This document shows, piece after piece, positions 18,465 through 27,984 of a stretch of 64,000 nt of DNA. The DNA comes from an uncultured Gemmatimonadota bacterium (GTDB lineage Bacteria > Gemmatimonadota > Gemmatimonadetes > Gemmatimonadales > Gemmatimonadaceae), in contig CADEFN010000001.1 in NCBI GenBank assembly GCA_902826615.1, forward strand, positions 992,001-1,056,000, written 5' to 3'. The notes below the pieces were generated by a model. It did no database searches, was not told the DNA's origin, and saw only the letters and a program-made list of their open reading frames with translations. Both the position numbers and the translations under genes were made by a program. Position 1 is the stretch's first letter. Every line of letters begins with the position of its first letter.

Positions 18465-19409
18465 TCAGGCGCCTTCGCGCAGCTGCCGCCCGGTCAGGGA
18501 GACAAAGACATCCTCGAGCGTGGGCGAGTGCGTGCGCAGCTCGGTGAGTGTGGCGCCGCGGGCGCCCAGCATCTGCAGCAGGGCGGGAATGGTTTCGTGG
18601 GCAGCATTCACCTGCAGCGACCACACCGAAGCGTCGACGCGTGCCCCGATCACGCCGGGCAGGGCGCGGAAGTCCTCGGCGCCAGGGCCATCACCGGGCG
18701 CCACGGCACATTCCACCATCTGTTCGGCACCTAACGAGCGGATCAGCTCGCGTGGAGTGCCGAGGGCAATCACCTTGCCGCGGTCGACAATCGCCACACG
18801 ATCGCACAGGCGTTCGGCTTCATCCATGTAGTGCGTGGTGAGCAGAATGGTGCGCCCGAGGGTTTTGAGACGGTCCACCAGATCCCAGAGCTGGCGACGG
18901 GATTGCGGGTCGAGGCCGGTGGTTGGCTCGTCGAGGAAAATCAGGTCGGGGTCGCCGACGAGCGCACAGGCGACCGAGAGCCGCTGTTTCTGGCCACCGG
19001 ACAACGTGCCAACTCGGGCCTTTCGCTTCTCCTCGAGCTGCACCAGCGCAATGACCTCGTCGACGTCGCGCCCACTTGGATAAAAGGACCGGAAGAGGCG
19101 GATGGTCTCCTCGACGGTCACCTTCTCGGCCAACTGGGTCTCCTGAAGCTGGATTCCGAGTCGCTGGCGAAGGGTCGTTTCATCATGCCGCCAATCGAGC
19201 CCGAGGATCTTCACCTCGCCGCCATCGGGTTCAAGGAGTCCTTCGCACACCTCGATGGTCGTGGTTTTTCCGGCGCCGTTGGGCCCGAGGAGACCGAAGC
19301 ACTCACCGCGTGTGACGAGGAGGTCGAGTCCATCGACGGCCGTCACACTGCCATACCGTTTGATCAGCCCACGGACTTCGAGGGCGAGGGTGCCAGTGGT
19401 GGAGGACAT
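18465..19409 (-). CDS. ABC transporter ATP-binding protein (DrrA/CcmA type)
   Basis: A 314-residue ATPase with Walker A GPNGAGKTTT, Q-loop IQLQET, signature LSGGQKQRLSVA, Walker B LIFLDEPTTGLD and H-loop TTHYMDEA. A C-terminal ~85-residue extension (PTLEDVFVSLTGRQL) is typical of ATPases that work with ABC-2 exporters. ATG 19409 was chosen because the sequence upstream of it has no family similarity. No permease follows directly; the expected partner is the minus-strand ABC-2 permease at 12667-13731 beyond the DUF1800 block. Confidence 0.9.
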   Translation of the reverse strand: MSSTTGTLALEVRGLIKRYGSVTAVDGLDLLVTRGECFGLLGPNGAGKTTTIEVCEGLLEPDGGEVKILGLDWRHDETTLRQRLGIQLQETQLAEKVTVEETIRLFRSFYPSGRDVDEVIALVQLEEKRKARVGTLSGGQKQRLSVACALVGDPDLIFLDEPTTGLDPQSRRQLWDLVDRLKTLGRTILLTTHYMDEAERLCDRVAIVDRGKVIALGTPRELIRSLGAEQMVECAVAPGDGPGAEDFRALPGVIGARVDASVWSLQVNAAHETIPALLQMLGARGATLTELRTHSPTLEDVFVSLTGRQLREGA

Positions 19410-19565
19410 GACAAGGAATGCTAGCCATGTGCACCGAGTCAGGCATCGGGGCCGCTCAATTCCAGCACCCGCCACTGGTTTTCACGTAGAGTGGATCTTG
19501 CGCCCCTGCGGATGCGCAGCACGTTCTGCCCACCGCATCACACCCTCCCCCGATCCCCTCCCTCC

Positions 19566-20459
19566 GTGCTCTCCGTCAACAGCCTCGTTAAAGTCTATCC
19601 CGGGCCAGTCGCTGCGCTGCAGGGCGTCACCCTTGATGTACCCAAAGGGATGTTCGGCCTGCTCGGCCCCAACGGCGCTGGAAAGACCACCTTCATGCGC
19701 ATTCTCTCGGGTGTACTCGAGCCGACGTCGGGTTCTGTGACGCTGGATGGCAAGGATGTACTCGCCGATCCGCACACATTGCGAGCCTCGCTGGGATATC
19801 TGCCGCAGGACTTCGGATTCTTCCCGCATCTGACGGGACAGCGCATGCTGGAGTACCTGCTCAAGCTCAAGGGCATTGACGGGCCGAGCGGGGTCTCGCG
19901 ACTGGCTGCCGAGCTGCTCGAGCGGGTCAACCTTGCCCATGCGGCGCAGCGCAAGGTGAAAGACTATTCGGGCGGCATGCGTCAGCGACTTGGGATCGCC
20001 CAGGCGATCGCCGGGAACCCGCGGCTGATCATCGTCGATGAGCCAACCGCGGGGCTCGATCCTGAAGAGCGGCTGCGTTTTTATCGCATTCTTTCGGAAC
20101 TGGCGCAGGATCGCACGGTGATCCTCTCCACGCACATCGTGGAAGATGTGGCGGTGTTGTGTCCCCGCTTTGCCGTCATTAGGCAGGGGAAGGTGGTGGC
20201 GCTCACCTCGCCGCGAACCGCGCGCGAATCATTGGTGGGGACCATCTACGAAGGTGATGTCGAGGGAGCGATGCTCGACGAGATGCGGCGCACACATCGT
20301 GTGACGCAGGCCATTCTGGTGGAAGGGCGCAATCGTGTTCGGGTGCATGCCCCAAGCGGCAATGTCCCCGCGGGTTTTGAGCCGGTGACTGGCACGCTCG
20401 AAGACGCCTATCTGTTGCTGATGCAGGGTGACGCGGTCGCTGTCGGGAGTGCGGCATGA
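19566..20459 (+). CDS. ABC transporter ATP-binding protein, partner of the permease-peptidase fusion
   Basis: A 297-residue ATPase with Walker A GPNGAGKTTF, signature YSGGMRQRLGIA, Walker B LIIVDEPTAGLD and H-loop STHIVED, plus a short C-terminal domain ending TLEDAYLLLM. GTG 19566 begins the conserved first strand (LSVNSLVKVYPG). Its TGA overlaps the ATG of the downstream 1199-residue permease-peptidase in an ATGA junction, so the two are one transporter. It is divergent from the ATPase at 18465-19409. Confidence 0.92.
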   Translation: MLSVNSLVKVYPGPVAALQGVTLDVPKGMFGLLGPNGAGKTTFMRILSGVLEPTSGSVTLDGKDVLADPHTLRASLGYLPQDFGFFPHLTGQRMLEYLLKLKGIDGPSGVSRLAAELLERVNLAHAAQRKVKDYSGGMRQRLGIAQAIAGNPRLIIVDEPTAGLDPEERLRFYRILSELAQDRTVILSTHIVEDVAVLCPRFAVIRQGKVVALTSPRTARESLVGTIYEGDVEGAMLDEMRRTHRVTQAILVEGRNRVRVHAPSGNVPAGFEPVTGTLEDAYLLLMQGDAVAVGSAA

Positions 20460-23400
20460 GTTTCACCCGACTCTGGGTGGTTGCCTCGGACGAGTTCCGG
20501 CTCACCCTCAAACGCCCGATGATCTGGGTGTTGATTGCCTTCCTGCTGTTCCTCACGTATGGGTTGTCGGCTGGGTGGGTGCAGATCGCCATTTCCTCGG
20601 GTGACGCCGCGGTCGGCGGGAAGAAGGCATTCCTCACCTCCGAATTCGCTCTCACGCAGGTGTTCGCCGTCTTCACCTGGTCGGGATTCATTTTCTTTGT
20701 GGCGGCAGCGGCCGGTTTGAGTATCACGCGTGACGATGAAGCACGGGTCCACGAGGTGCTGCAGTCCACGCCGCTCAAGGCCAGTGAGTATGCGTGGGGA
20801 AAGTTTCTCGGCGTGTTCGCCGCGTTCCTGGTGCTCCTGGCGGGGATGGCCGGGATGCTCATCCTCAGCCTGGCGGTACTCCCTAACGCGGAAATGATCG
20901 AGACCCGTGGCCCCTTTGTCCTGGGCCACTACCTCAAGCCCGCCCTGACCTTTGGCGTGCCGAGTCTGTTGTTCATGTGTGCGACGGCCTTTGCCGTGGG
21001 CACGGGGACTCGCAAGCCGATCCTGGTGTTTGCGCTTCCCGTGGCACTGCTGCTGTTCTGCACACTCTTCCTCTGGAGCTGGTCACCCGCGTGGCTGAGT
21101 GACAGCGCCAATCGTGCGCTCATGTTCGCCGATCCCGCGGGTGTGCGATGGTTGCGCGAAACCTGGCTCAACGTGGATCGTGGGGTGGCGTTTTACAACG
21201 CGCAGCCCGTGGGGTACGACGCCACCCTGATCTGGGGGCGTGTCTTGTGGGTGGGGCTCTCGCTTGCGGCGGTGGGGCTGTCGGTCCGCCGCTTTGCACG
21301 CCTCGCACGCGCCTCACACCCCGTCAGCGCCGACCTGGTGCGTCAGGCACTGAGCGCTCCTGCCGTAGTGCCGATGGCCCACGTTCCGGCTACACAGCGG
21401 TTGCCGGGTTCCACCACGGTCGCGGCCCCCTGGTGGCGCACCGCACTCCTCATTGCCGGTGCCGAAGCGCGAGAACTGCGATCGCAGCCGGGGCTCTACC
21501 TCTTTGTCCCGTTAGTACTGCTGCAGGTGATTGCCACGTCGATGCTGGCACTGGGTGCGTTCGATACACCGCTGCTGCGCACCCCGGGGCAGCTGGCCGT
21601 GTCGCAGATGGAGCTCCTGGCCGCGTACGTCACCTTGCTGCTCGTGTTTTACGCGGTGGAAAGCCTCGAACGCGAGCGGTCCACCCGCCTCAACGCCATT
21701 CACGACACCTTGCCGCTGGGTACTGGCACCCTGCTGGCGGGCAAGGCGCTGGCGCTGGGGGTCGTCATCGGGGTCATCGTCCTCACCTGTCTGGCGGCGT
21801 CTGCGGTGCTTGTGATGATCGAAGGAACGGTGCGGTTCACCCTTGGCCCGTATCTGCTGCTCTGGGTCCTCCTCCTGGTGCCGACCTTCTTTGCGGTCAT
21901 TGCCTTTGTGTTTGCGGCGTACGGCGTGGCCCGCGGACGCTACGGGGCGTACGGAATTTCGTTAGGCGCCATTGGTATCGGGGTCTGGGCCGGTCTCACG
22001 GACCGCGAGAACTGGGTCAGCGACTGGTCCCTGACCTCGGCCATTCGATGGTCCGACATCTCTGTTCTGGAGTGGGATCGTCCCGCCCTCATTCTCAATC
22101 GCCTGTTCTGGCTGTCCCTGGGCGTGTTGTTCTGGCGGGTGGCGGTGTGGCTTTACCCGCGTGTGGATCGCGATCCGGTGCGCTGGTTGCAGGGAGGACT
22201 CCTCAAGCGCCGCTGGCGCGCGTTGCGTCCGGCGCTTCCGTTCATCGCTGTTCCGTTGCTGCTCGGTGGTCTGACGTGGCGCGAGGTCAGCCGAGGTCCC
22301 GACGGCGCACGCGCCGAGAAGATGCAGAAGGACTACTGGCGGAAAAATCTCGCCACATGGTGGAATGCCCGTACGCCGTGGATGAAGGATGCGGACCTCC
22401 AGGTGCGACTCGAGCCCGCTGAACGGCTGTGGGATGTCAGCGGGACCTTCCTGCTCGTCAATCACCGCGACACCACGTTGCAGCGCATTCCCCTCACGGT
22501 CGGGCCGTGGCGCAATCTGCGATTCACGGTGGATGGTGATTCGATCCAGCCCGACACGGCGTCGCGCCTTTTTGTCTTCACACTCAAACGTCCCCTTGCA
22601 CCCGGCGACTCGGTGCGGCTCGGCTTTGCATACACCGGGCAGGATGTTGGCGCGTCGCGCGCCGGCGGTGGTGCCTCCGAGTTCATTGTGCCCTCCGGTG
22701 CCGTGATGGCGGGCTGGGCGCCGCAGTACTTCCCGGTGGTCGGGTATGTGCCGTCTATCGGGTCGGACGAAGACAACGCCTTCGAACCCCGTGACTACCC
22801 GGAAGACTTCTGGCAGGCGGTCACCCCAGCCCTGTTTGGCTCCGAGCAACCGATGACGGTGCGCACAAAGCTCGACGTGCCTGAAGCATTCCGGGCGAAT
22901 GGCGTGGGCGAGTTGGTGCACGAGGAAGTGAAGGGAGGTCGCCGGATCACCGAGTTCCGGTCAGACGTTCCGGTCATGGCCTACAACGTGGTAGCAGGCA
23001 AGTGGGCCGTGCGAAAGGGGAAGGGCACCGCGCTGTATTATCACCCAGCGCACACCTACAACATCGACGAGATGATCGATGCGATGGACAATGCCCGGCA
23101 GTGGTACGGCACATGGTTCGGAGCATTTCCGTGGAAGGAGCTGCGTATCTCCGAGTTTCCCAACCTCGCCGGCTACGCGCAGGGCTTCCCCACCAACATC
23201 ACCTTCTCGGAAGGAATCGGCTTTCTCACGAAGAGTGAACCGAAGACCAACCTTGCGTTCATGGTGACCGCCCACGAAATCGCACACCAGTGGTGGGGCA
23301 ACATGCTGCAACCAGGGCAGGGTCCTGGTTCCAACATCCTCAGTGAAGGCATGGCGCATTTTTCGACCGCCATGCTCATCGAGCAGGTGAAGGGCCAGCG

Positions 23401-24055
23401 CAATGGGCTCGAGTTCCGCAAGCGCATCGAGACGCAGTACGGTGAACGGCGCTTCTCCGACGCCGAGCGCAAGCTCTATCGCGTGGATGGCAGCAAGCAG
23501 GGCGATCAGACGCTGACCTACGACAAAGGCGGCTGGGTGTTCTTGATGCTGGCCGATCTCATGGGGCGCGAGAACGCGTTTCGCGGAATGAAGGAGTTCA
23601 TTGATGTGTACCGCGGGAACCCCGATCACGCCGTGCTGCAGGACTTCACTCGACACATGCGGGCCTATGCGCCCGACACCTCGAGTTACGACGCGTACGT
23701 CAGGCAGTGGTTCGACTCGGTGGTGGTCGCCGAGTACAAGGTGGACAGTGCCACGACACGCAAACGCGAGGATGGGAGCTGGGAAACCCGCGCGCTGGTG
23801 CGCAACGTCGGCACCGCGGTCATGCTCGTGGACGTGGCCGCAACCCGGGGTGAGCGATTCCCGGACGACACGACGAAGGGCAAGGAAAAACCCTACCAGC
23901 AGGCCGTCGCACGTCAGGTGTTTGCAGCTGGTGGTACCGGTGCGTGGGTGACGATAGTGTCGGCATTTGAACCGGAGAAGGTCGTCGTGGACCCCGATGT
24001 CCGGGTGCTGCAGCTCCGGCGCTCACAGGCGGAGCGGGCCATCGCCAAGCGTTAG
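20456..24055 (+). CDS. ABC-2 permease fused to M1-type aminopeptidase domain
   Basis: A 1199-residue fusion. Residues 1 to ~600 hold two sets of ABC-2 membrane helices separated by a cytoplasmic linker. Residues ~650-1190 form an M1 peptidase-like region with HEIAHQWWGN (H940, E941, H944) and a downstream Glu in SEGMAHF. The spacing from the second His to that Glu is 19 residues instead of the usual 18. The GAMEN exopeptidase motif is replaced by GYAQGF. The zinc site looks intact, but substrate recognition must differ from classical aminopeptidases. Such fusions are known in several phyla, with unknown function. The TAG stop is within CGTTAGGC. Confidence 0.88.
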   Translation: MSFTRLWVVASDEFRLTLKRPMIWVLIAFLLFLTYGLSAGWVQIAISSGDAAVGGKKAFLTSEFALTQVFAVFTWSGFIFFVAAAAGLSITRDDEARVHEVLQSTPLKASEYAWGKFLGVFAAFLVLLAGMAGMLILSLAVLPNAEMIETRGPFVLGHYLKPALTFGVPSLLFMCATAFAVGTGTRKPILVFALPVALLLFCTLFLWSWSPAWLSDSANRALMFADPAGVRWLRETWLNVDRGVAFYNAQPVGYDATLIWGRVLWVGLSLAAVGLSVRRFARLARASHPVSADLVRQALSAPAVVPMAHVPATQRLPGSTTVAAPWWRTALLIAGAEARELRSQPGLYLFVPLVLLQVIATSMLALGAFDTPLLRTPGQLAVSQMELLAAYVTLLLVFYAVESLERERSTRLNAIHDTLPLGTGTLLAGKALALGVVIGVIVLTCLAASAVLVMIEGTVRFTLGPYLLLWVLLLVPTFFAVIAFVFAAYGVARGRYGAYGISLGAIGIGVWAGLTDRENWVSDWSLTSAIRWSDISVLEWDRPALILNRLFWLSLGVLFWRVAVWLYPRVDRDPVRWLQGGLLKRRWRALRPALPFIAVPLLLGGLTWREVSRGPDGARAEKMQKDYWRKNLATWWNARTPWMKDADLQVRLEPAERLWDVSGTFLLVNHRDTTLQRIPLTVGPWRNLRFTVDGDSIQPDTASRLFVFTLKRPLAPGDSVRLGFAYTGQDVGASRAGGGASEFIVPSGAVMAGWAPQYFPVVGYVPSIGSDEDNAFEPRDYPEDFWQAVTPALFGSEQPMTVRTKLDVPEAFRANGVGELVHEEVKGGRRITEFRSDVPVMAYNVVAGKWAVRKGKGTALYYHPAHTYNIDEMIDAMDNARQWYGTWFGAFPWKELRISEFPNLAGYAQGFPTNITFSEGIGFLTKSEPKTNLAFMVTAHEIAHQWWGNMLQPGQGPGSNILSEGMAHFSTAMLIEQVKGQRNGLEFRKRIETQYGERRFSDAERKLYRVDGSKQGDQTLTYDKGGWVFLMLADLMGRENAFRGMKEFIDVYRGNPDHAVLQDFTRHMRAYAPDTSSYDAYVRQWFDSVVVAEYKVDSATTRKREDGSWETRALVRNVGTAVMLVDVAATRGERFPDDTTKGKEKPYQQAVARQVFAAGGTGAWVTIVSAFEPEKVVVDPDVRVLQLRRSQAERAIAKR

Positions 24056-24072
24056 GCGGGAGGTCGTCGTTC

Positions 24073-25293
24073 ATGGAAGAGGGGAGGGCGCGCCAGGTCG
24101 AGGAGTTTCTGCAACGTGGTGTCGACGGTGAGGTCATCACCGAGGCCCAGCGTGCTGCGCTCCTGGCCCTGGCTCGCGAGGGCGCCGCGGGTCCGGAGGA
24201 GTCACGCACGCTATCTGTCGTTGGCGTGGCCTATACGCTGGGTGCGCTGCTCGTGCTTTTTGCGTCGGGGTGGTTTCTGGTCAGCCGCTGGGCGTCGCTC
24301 GGCGCAGGGGGAGTGCTGGCGGTGGCGCTGGGCTATGCGGTGGTACTCGTGGGGGTGGGCCTGCGTCTCACCGGCATCGGGTTTCCCAGGGCGGCAGGGA
24401 TCGCGCAGATCCTTGCTATCTCCCTCACGCCCCTGGTGGCCTGGAGCCTGATGCGACTGGCGGGTGAGTGGCCTGCAACGGATCCGCTCGATCCCCTGTG
24501 GCAGTACGCGCCCTGGCGAACATCGCGTTACCTCGTGCTCGATCTCGCGACGCTGCTGGTGGCACTGGTCACGTGGCGGGCGAGGCGTTTCCCGCTGCTC
24601 ATCGTCCCGATCGCTGTCGCGCTTTGGTGGACATGGTTCCACGTGAGCCAGATGCTGGAGCCGGCGGGTATCGGTGCCCGTTTTGACGAGTGGGTAATGC
24701 TGGGTGGCGGATGTGCCATGCTTGCTGGTGCAGACGCGCTCGACCGATGGCAGCGACGCGAGCAACTCGAGCTGCGGGATGGTGATTACGCTGGCCCGAT
24801 GTGGTACGTGTCGATCGTGGCGTTCGCGATCGGGTTCATGGTCGTCTGGTTCGACCTCAATCGCGCGCAACGACATGTGATGCTTCCGGTGGCGCTGGCA
24901 GTGCTGGGGCTTTCACTCGCCACCCGACGCCGAGCTCTTTTTGCCGTCGGGCTCGCTGGTGTGTTTGGCTACCTCGCCTGGCTGGCCGACGACGTCTTCA
25001 AGGCTGGCGCCCTCTTCCCGATTGTCTTGGCGGCGCTCGGAATCGGGATGATCACGGCAACCGTGTGGGCACAGCGCCGATTCCCGGTGATAGTGGCCAC
25101 CATGCGTGGCGGCGGGAAGGATCTCCCCTGGCCTCACTGGGTTTCGTGGCTTCCTGCGGCGCTCTGCGTGGTCATTGTCGCTGGTGAGGTTCGAGGACTG
25201 GGGGACCGAGAGCAGGCGCTCTTTCTCGAGCGCTTCAGGGCGGCGCAGAAGGAAAGTCACGGCCCTCGCCGGGGTAACGATCGGGCGCGCTGA
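24073..25293 (+). CDS. polytopic membrane protein, DUF2157-like N-terminus
   Basis: A 406-residue membrane protein with about ten hydrophobic segments. The first ~45 residues are soluble and helical (RQVEEFLQRGVDGEVITEAQ), like the short cytoplasmic region before the helices of DUF2157 proteins. I see no catalytic motif. It starts 17 bp after the permease-peptidase gene with a GGAGGT ribosome site, and its stop is 65 bp before the outer-membrane barrel gene, so it could belong to the same transcript. Confidence 0.6.
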   Translation: MEEGRARQVEEFLQRGVDGEVITEAQRAALLALAREGAAGPEESRTLSVVGVAYTLGALLVLFASGWFLVSRWASLGAGGVLAVALGYAVVLVGVGLRLTGIGFPRAAGIAQILAISLTPLVAWSLMRLAGEWPATDPLDPLWQYAPWRTSRYLVLDLATLLVALVTWRARRFPLLIVPIAVALWWTWFHVSQMLEPAGIGARFDEWVMLGGGCAMLAGADALDRWQRREQLELRDGDYAGPMWYVSIVAFAIGFMVVWFDLNRAQRHVMLPVALAVLGLSLATRRRALFAVGLAGVFGYLAWLADDVFKAGALFPIVLAALGIGMITATVWAQRRFPVIVATMRGGGKDLPWPHWVSWLPAALCVVIVAGEVRGLGDREQALFLERFRAAQKESHGPRRGNDRAR

Positions 25294-25358
25294 CCGAGAG
25301 CCGGGAAACCCCACTCCCGTGGGAAGCGTACAAACCGGGAGACCCCCAACCCCCGCCC

Positions 25359-27824
25359 ATGTCCGTCGTCCTTGCACTCACCCTTGCTCTTCAGGTCTCC
25401 GTCAAGGTCGGGGGGGACAAAGCCAAGCCCGACAGTATCAAGCGACTGGAGGTACGAGATTCGGTGCGCAGGGCAATTGCCATGGCCATCGAGGACGAAA
25501 AAAAGCGTGCGCCTCGCCGAATCCCGGTTACGCCGGAACACGAGCGCACCGCCTTCCATGACTCGGCTGCGCGCACTCTGCTGCTGCGTGCCAGAGATGC
25601 TCGGCTTCGACTCGATTCCACCCTCGTGTCATACGATGCATCCGCGTACCAGCGCGTCTCCGCCGGGTTCGGATTTCGTGCGACGGGCCGTGACCGCCTG
25701 CTCTTCAGGACCGAAAACGCCTCTCGGGTCCGCTGGTCGAAAAACGGCGGGTTGCACGTGGACGTCACCGGCCGACGCACGGCCTTGCCGGTCTCTGACG
25801 ATGAGGGGGACGTGGACGTCGGTGACATAGGCCCGATCCCCTACTATCCCGGGCGGGACCAGCTCTGGGTGGGAGGCGGTGACGGCCTGGCGCGCGCCGA
25901 GGTTGATGAACGCGAGCTGATTCATCCGATCGCACTCGGCGCCGAGGCCTACTACCGCTATTCGGCAGGCGATTCGCTCACCATCACACTGTCCGACGGC
26001 AAGTCGATCAGACTACGAGAGCTACGCATCGAGCCGCGCAAACCCGAGTGGCGCTTTTCGGTGGGTTCGTTCTGGTTCGATCAGGAATCCGGGCAGCTGG
26101 TACGCGCTGTGTATCGCTTTGCAGCAGTGATGAACGTGTGGACGGTGGCGACAGAGGAGATCGAGCGCGAAAAGCAGGAGAAGATTGCCCGGGGTGAGAA
26201 GCCCGACCCCGACGACGACGTACCAGGATGGGTGAAGGGCATGATCTCGCCCATGGAAGCCAACCTCGAAGCGGTCACGATCGAGTACGGTCTCTATGGT
26301 GGGCGTTACTGGATGCCGCGCACCCAATACGCCGAGGGGTACGCCAAGGCGGCATTCATGCGGATTCCCTTCAAGTTCGAAGAGTCGTACAAGTACGCGA
26401 GTGTCAACGGGACTGACACACTGCCGACACCGCTGCGCGAGAAGTCATTCCGGGAGTTGCGCGATTCCCTTTTCGAGGGGGACACGACCCGGTGGCGGGA
26501 CCTGCCCGACTCCGTGCGCAAGGCTCGCAACGTCATCATGGCGCGTGTCGACAGTGTGCGACGCGAGGAACGGCGTGCGCGCCGGGCGCAGGAGTGTGCC
26601 TCGACCGGATTCTACAGTTCAGTTGAGTCGCGGTTTGAGGGCGCGGTGAAGGCGACGGTGCGCATGCCATGCGACACCACCGTGCTGGCGAAGTCGAAGG
26701 ACCTGCCGCCCAGTATCTACGACGACGGTGAGGAGTTGTTCGGAGTGAACGAACGGAACGAACTCCTCAAGGCGCTCGACTTTTCGCTGGCGCCAGTTTG
26801 GGCACCGCTCCCGATTCGCGTGGAGTATGGTCTGGCACAAACCCGCTACAACCGGGTGGAGGGATTGTCGACCGCCCTTCGTGCCTCACAACAGCTGGGG
26901 AAGGGGTATTCGTGGGATGCCTCCGTCCGTGGCGGGACCGCCGATCTCAGTCTGTATGGCGATCTTGGTGTGTCGCGTTCGAATGGCCGGCTGACCTATC
27001 GCGCTGGTGGGTACCGGCGACTGGCTGTGGCCAACAATGATTGGGGAAGCCCGCTGTCGTTTGGTGCATCGTTAGGCTCGCTGCTCTACGGGCGCGACGA
27101 AGGCTACTTCTACCGGGCGTCTGGTGTGGAACTCGAGCGCTCGCAGGCGCGGGGTGGAGGGCTGAGCCTCAAGGCCTTCCTCGAATTGCAGCATCAGGCA
27201 ACATGGAACACGCGCTTCAACGTCTCCCGCGCCTTTGGCAGCGCCACCGAGTTCTTTCCCAACATCACGGCCGAACGTGCGACCGTGGCGGGCGTCGCCC
27301 TCAGGCAGCAATTCAGCAAGGGGCTCGATCCCGCCCGCTGGCGTCTGCTGGGCGACGTGCGGGCCGAGGGTGGCGCGCTGCTCGACCGGGCACGTGGCGA
27401 CAGTGCCGGGAATACCTACGGACGTCTTGCCGGCGACCTCACCGTGTCGGGTCCCCTGGTGGGCAATGTGTCAGCGGCGCTCACCACCAGTGCCGGGTAT
27501 GCACCCAATGCCCCGCTGCAGCGCCAATTTTTCCTTGGTGGAGCGCAGACGGTGCGCGGGCAGCTGCTCGGGACGGCGGCTGGTGACACCTACTGGATGG
27601 GCCGACTCGAGGCAGCGTGGTCGAGGAGTGTCACGCGACCGGTGATTTTTGGTGATGTTGGCTGGGCAGGACCCTGGTCAGCGAAATCGAATCCCGGTCG
27701 GCCGATCAGCGGCGTGGGGATCGGCAATTCGATATTCGATGGCCTGATTCGTCTCGATCTCTCGCGCGGCATCTATCCGCGCAAGCAATTCAGGCTGGAT
27801 CTCTACGTGGAGGCGCGCTTCTAG
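25359..27824 (+). CDS. outer-membrane beta-barrel protein
   Basis: An 821-residue protein. A short signal-like N-terminus is followed by a soluble region with charged helices (EEIEREKQEKIARGEKPDPD). From about residue 460 onward, alternating amphipathic strands end in VEARF, a C-terminal Phe typical of barrel insertion signals. FFLGGAQTVRG near residue 725 resembles the FxGG-x-x-x-RG motif of Omp85/BamA-type barrels, but no POTRA repeats are evident. The function is unknown; export of a surface component is possible. Codons at 27070 include CGTTAGGC. Confidence 0.65.
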   Translation: MSVVLALTLALQVSVKVGGDKAKPDSIKRLEVRDSVRRAIAMAIEDEKKRAPRRIPVTPEHERTAFHDSAARTLLLRARDARLRLDSTLVSYDASAYQRVSAGFGFRATGRDRLLFRTENASRVRWSKNGGLHVDVTGRRTALPVSDDEGDVDVGDIGPIPYYPGRDQLWVGGGDGLARAEVDERELIHPIALGAEAYYRYSAGDSLTITLSDGKSIRLRELRIEPRKPEWRFSVGSFWFDQESGQLVRAVYRFAAVMNVWTVATEEIEREKQEKIARGEKPDPDDDVPGWVKGMISPMEANLEAVTIEYGLYGGRYWMPRTQYAEGYAKAAFMRIPFKFEESYKYASVNGTDTLPTPLREKSFRELRDSLFEGDTTRWRDLPDSVRKARNVIMARVDSVRREERRARRAQECASTGFYSSVESRFEGAVKATVRMPCDTTVLAKSKDLPPSIYDDGEELFGVNERNELLKALDFSLAPVWAPLPIRVEYGLAQTRYNRVEGLSTALRASQQLGKGYSWDASVRGGTADLSLYGDLGVSRSNGRLTYRAGGYRRLAVANNDWGSPLSFGASLGSLLYGRDEGYFYRASGVELERSQARGGGLSLKAFLELQHQATWNTRFNVSRAFGSATEFFPNITAERATVAGVALRQQFSKGLDPARWRLLGDVRAEGGALLDRARGDSAGNTYGRLAGDLTVSGPLVGNVSAALTTSAGYAPNAPLQRQFFLGGAQTVRGQLLGTAAGDTYWMGRLEAAWSRSVTRPVIFGDVGWAGPWSAKSNPGRPISGVGIGNSIFDGLIRLDLSRGIYPRKQFRLDLYVEARF

Positions 27825-27916
27825 CGGCTCGGGTCGTCGCTGACCGCGTGAGCACTCAGCGCCGTGTGAGGATCAGCTGATCCAGGCCACGTGCGCCACG
27901 CTGGATCGGCACCGCT

Positions 27917-27949
27917 GACATGTCGCACGGTCGGGCCATGCGACATGTC
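27917..27949. terminator. perfect 11-bp inverted repeat between convergent genes
   Basis: Arms GACATGTCGCA (27917-27927) and TGCGACATGTC (27939-27949) flank an 11-bp spacer. They lie between the stops of the barrel gene (27824) and the convergent mscL gene (27985). A bidirectional terminator is the simplest reading, although there is no T-tract. Each arm also contains the palindrome GACATGTC, so a protein-binding site is possible. Confidence 0.5.
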
Positions 27950-27984
27950 GTTCGTCCAGTATGAACCAGACGCCGGTCCGATGC

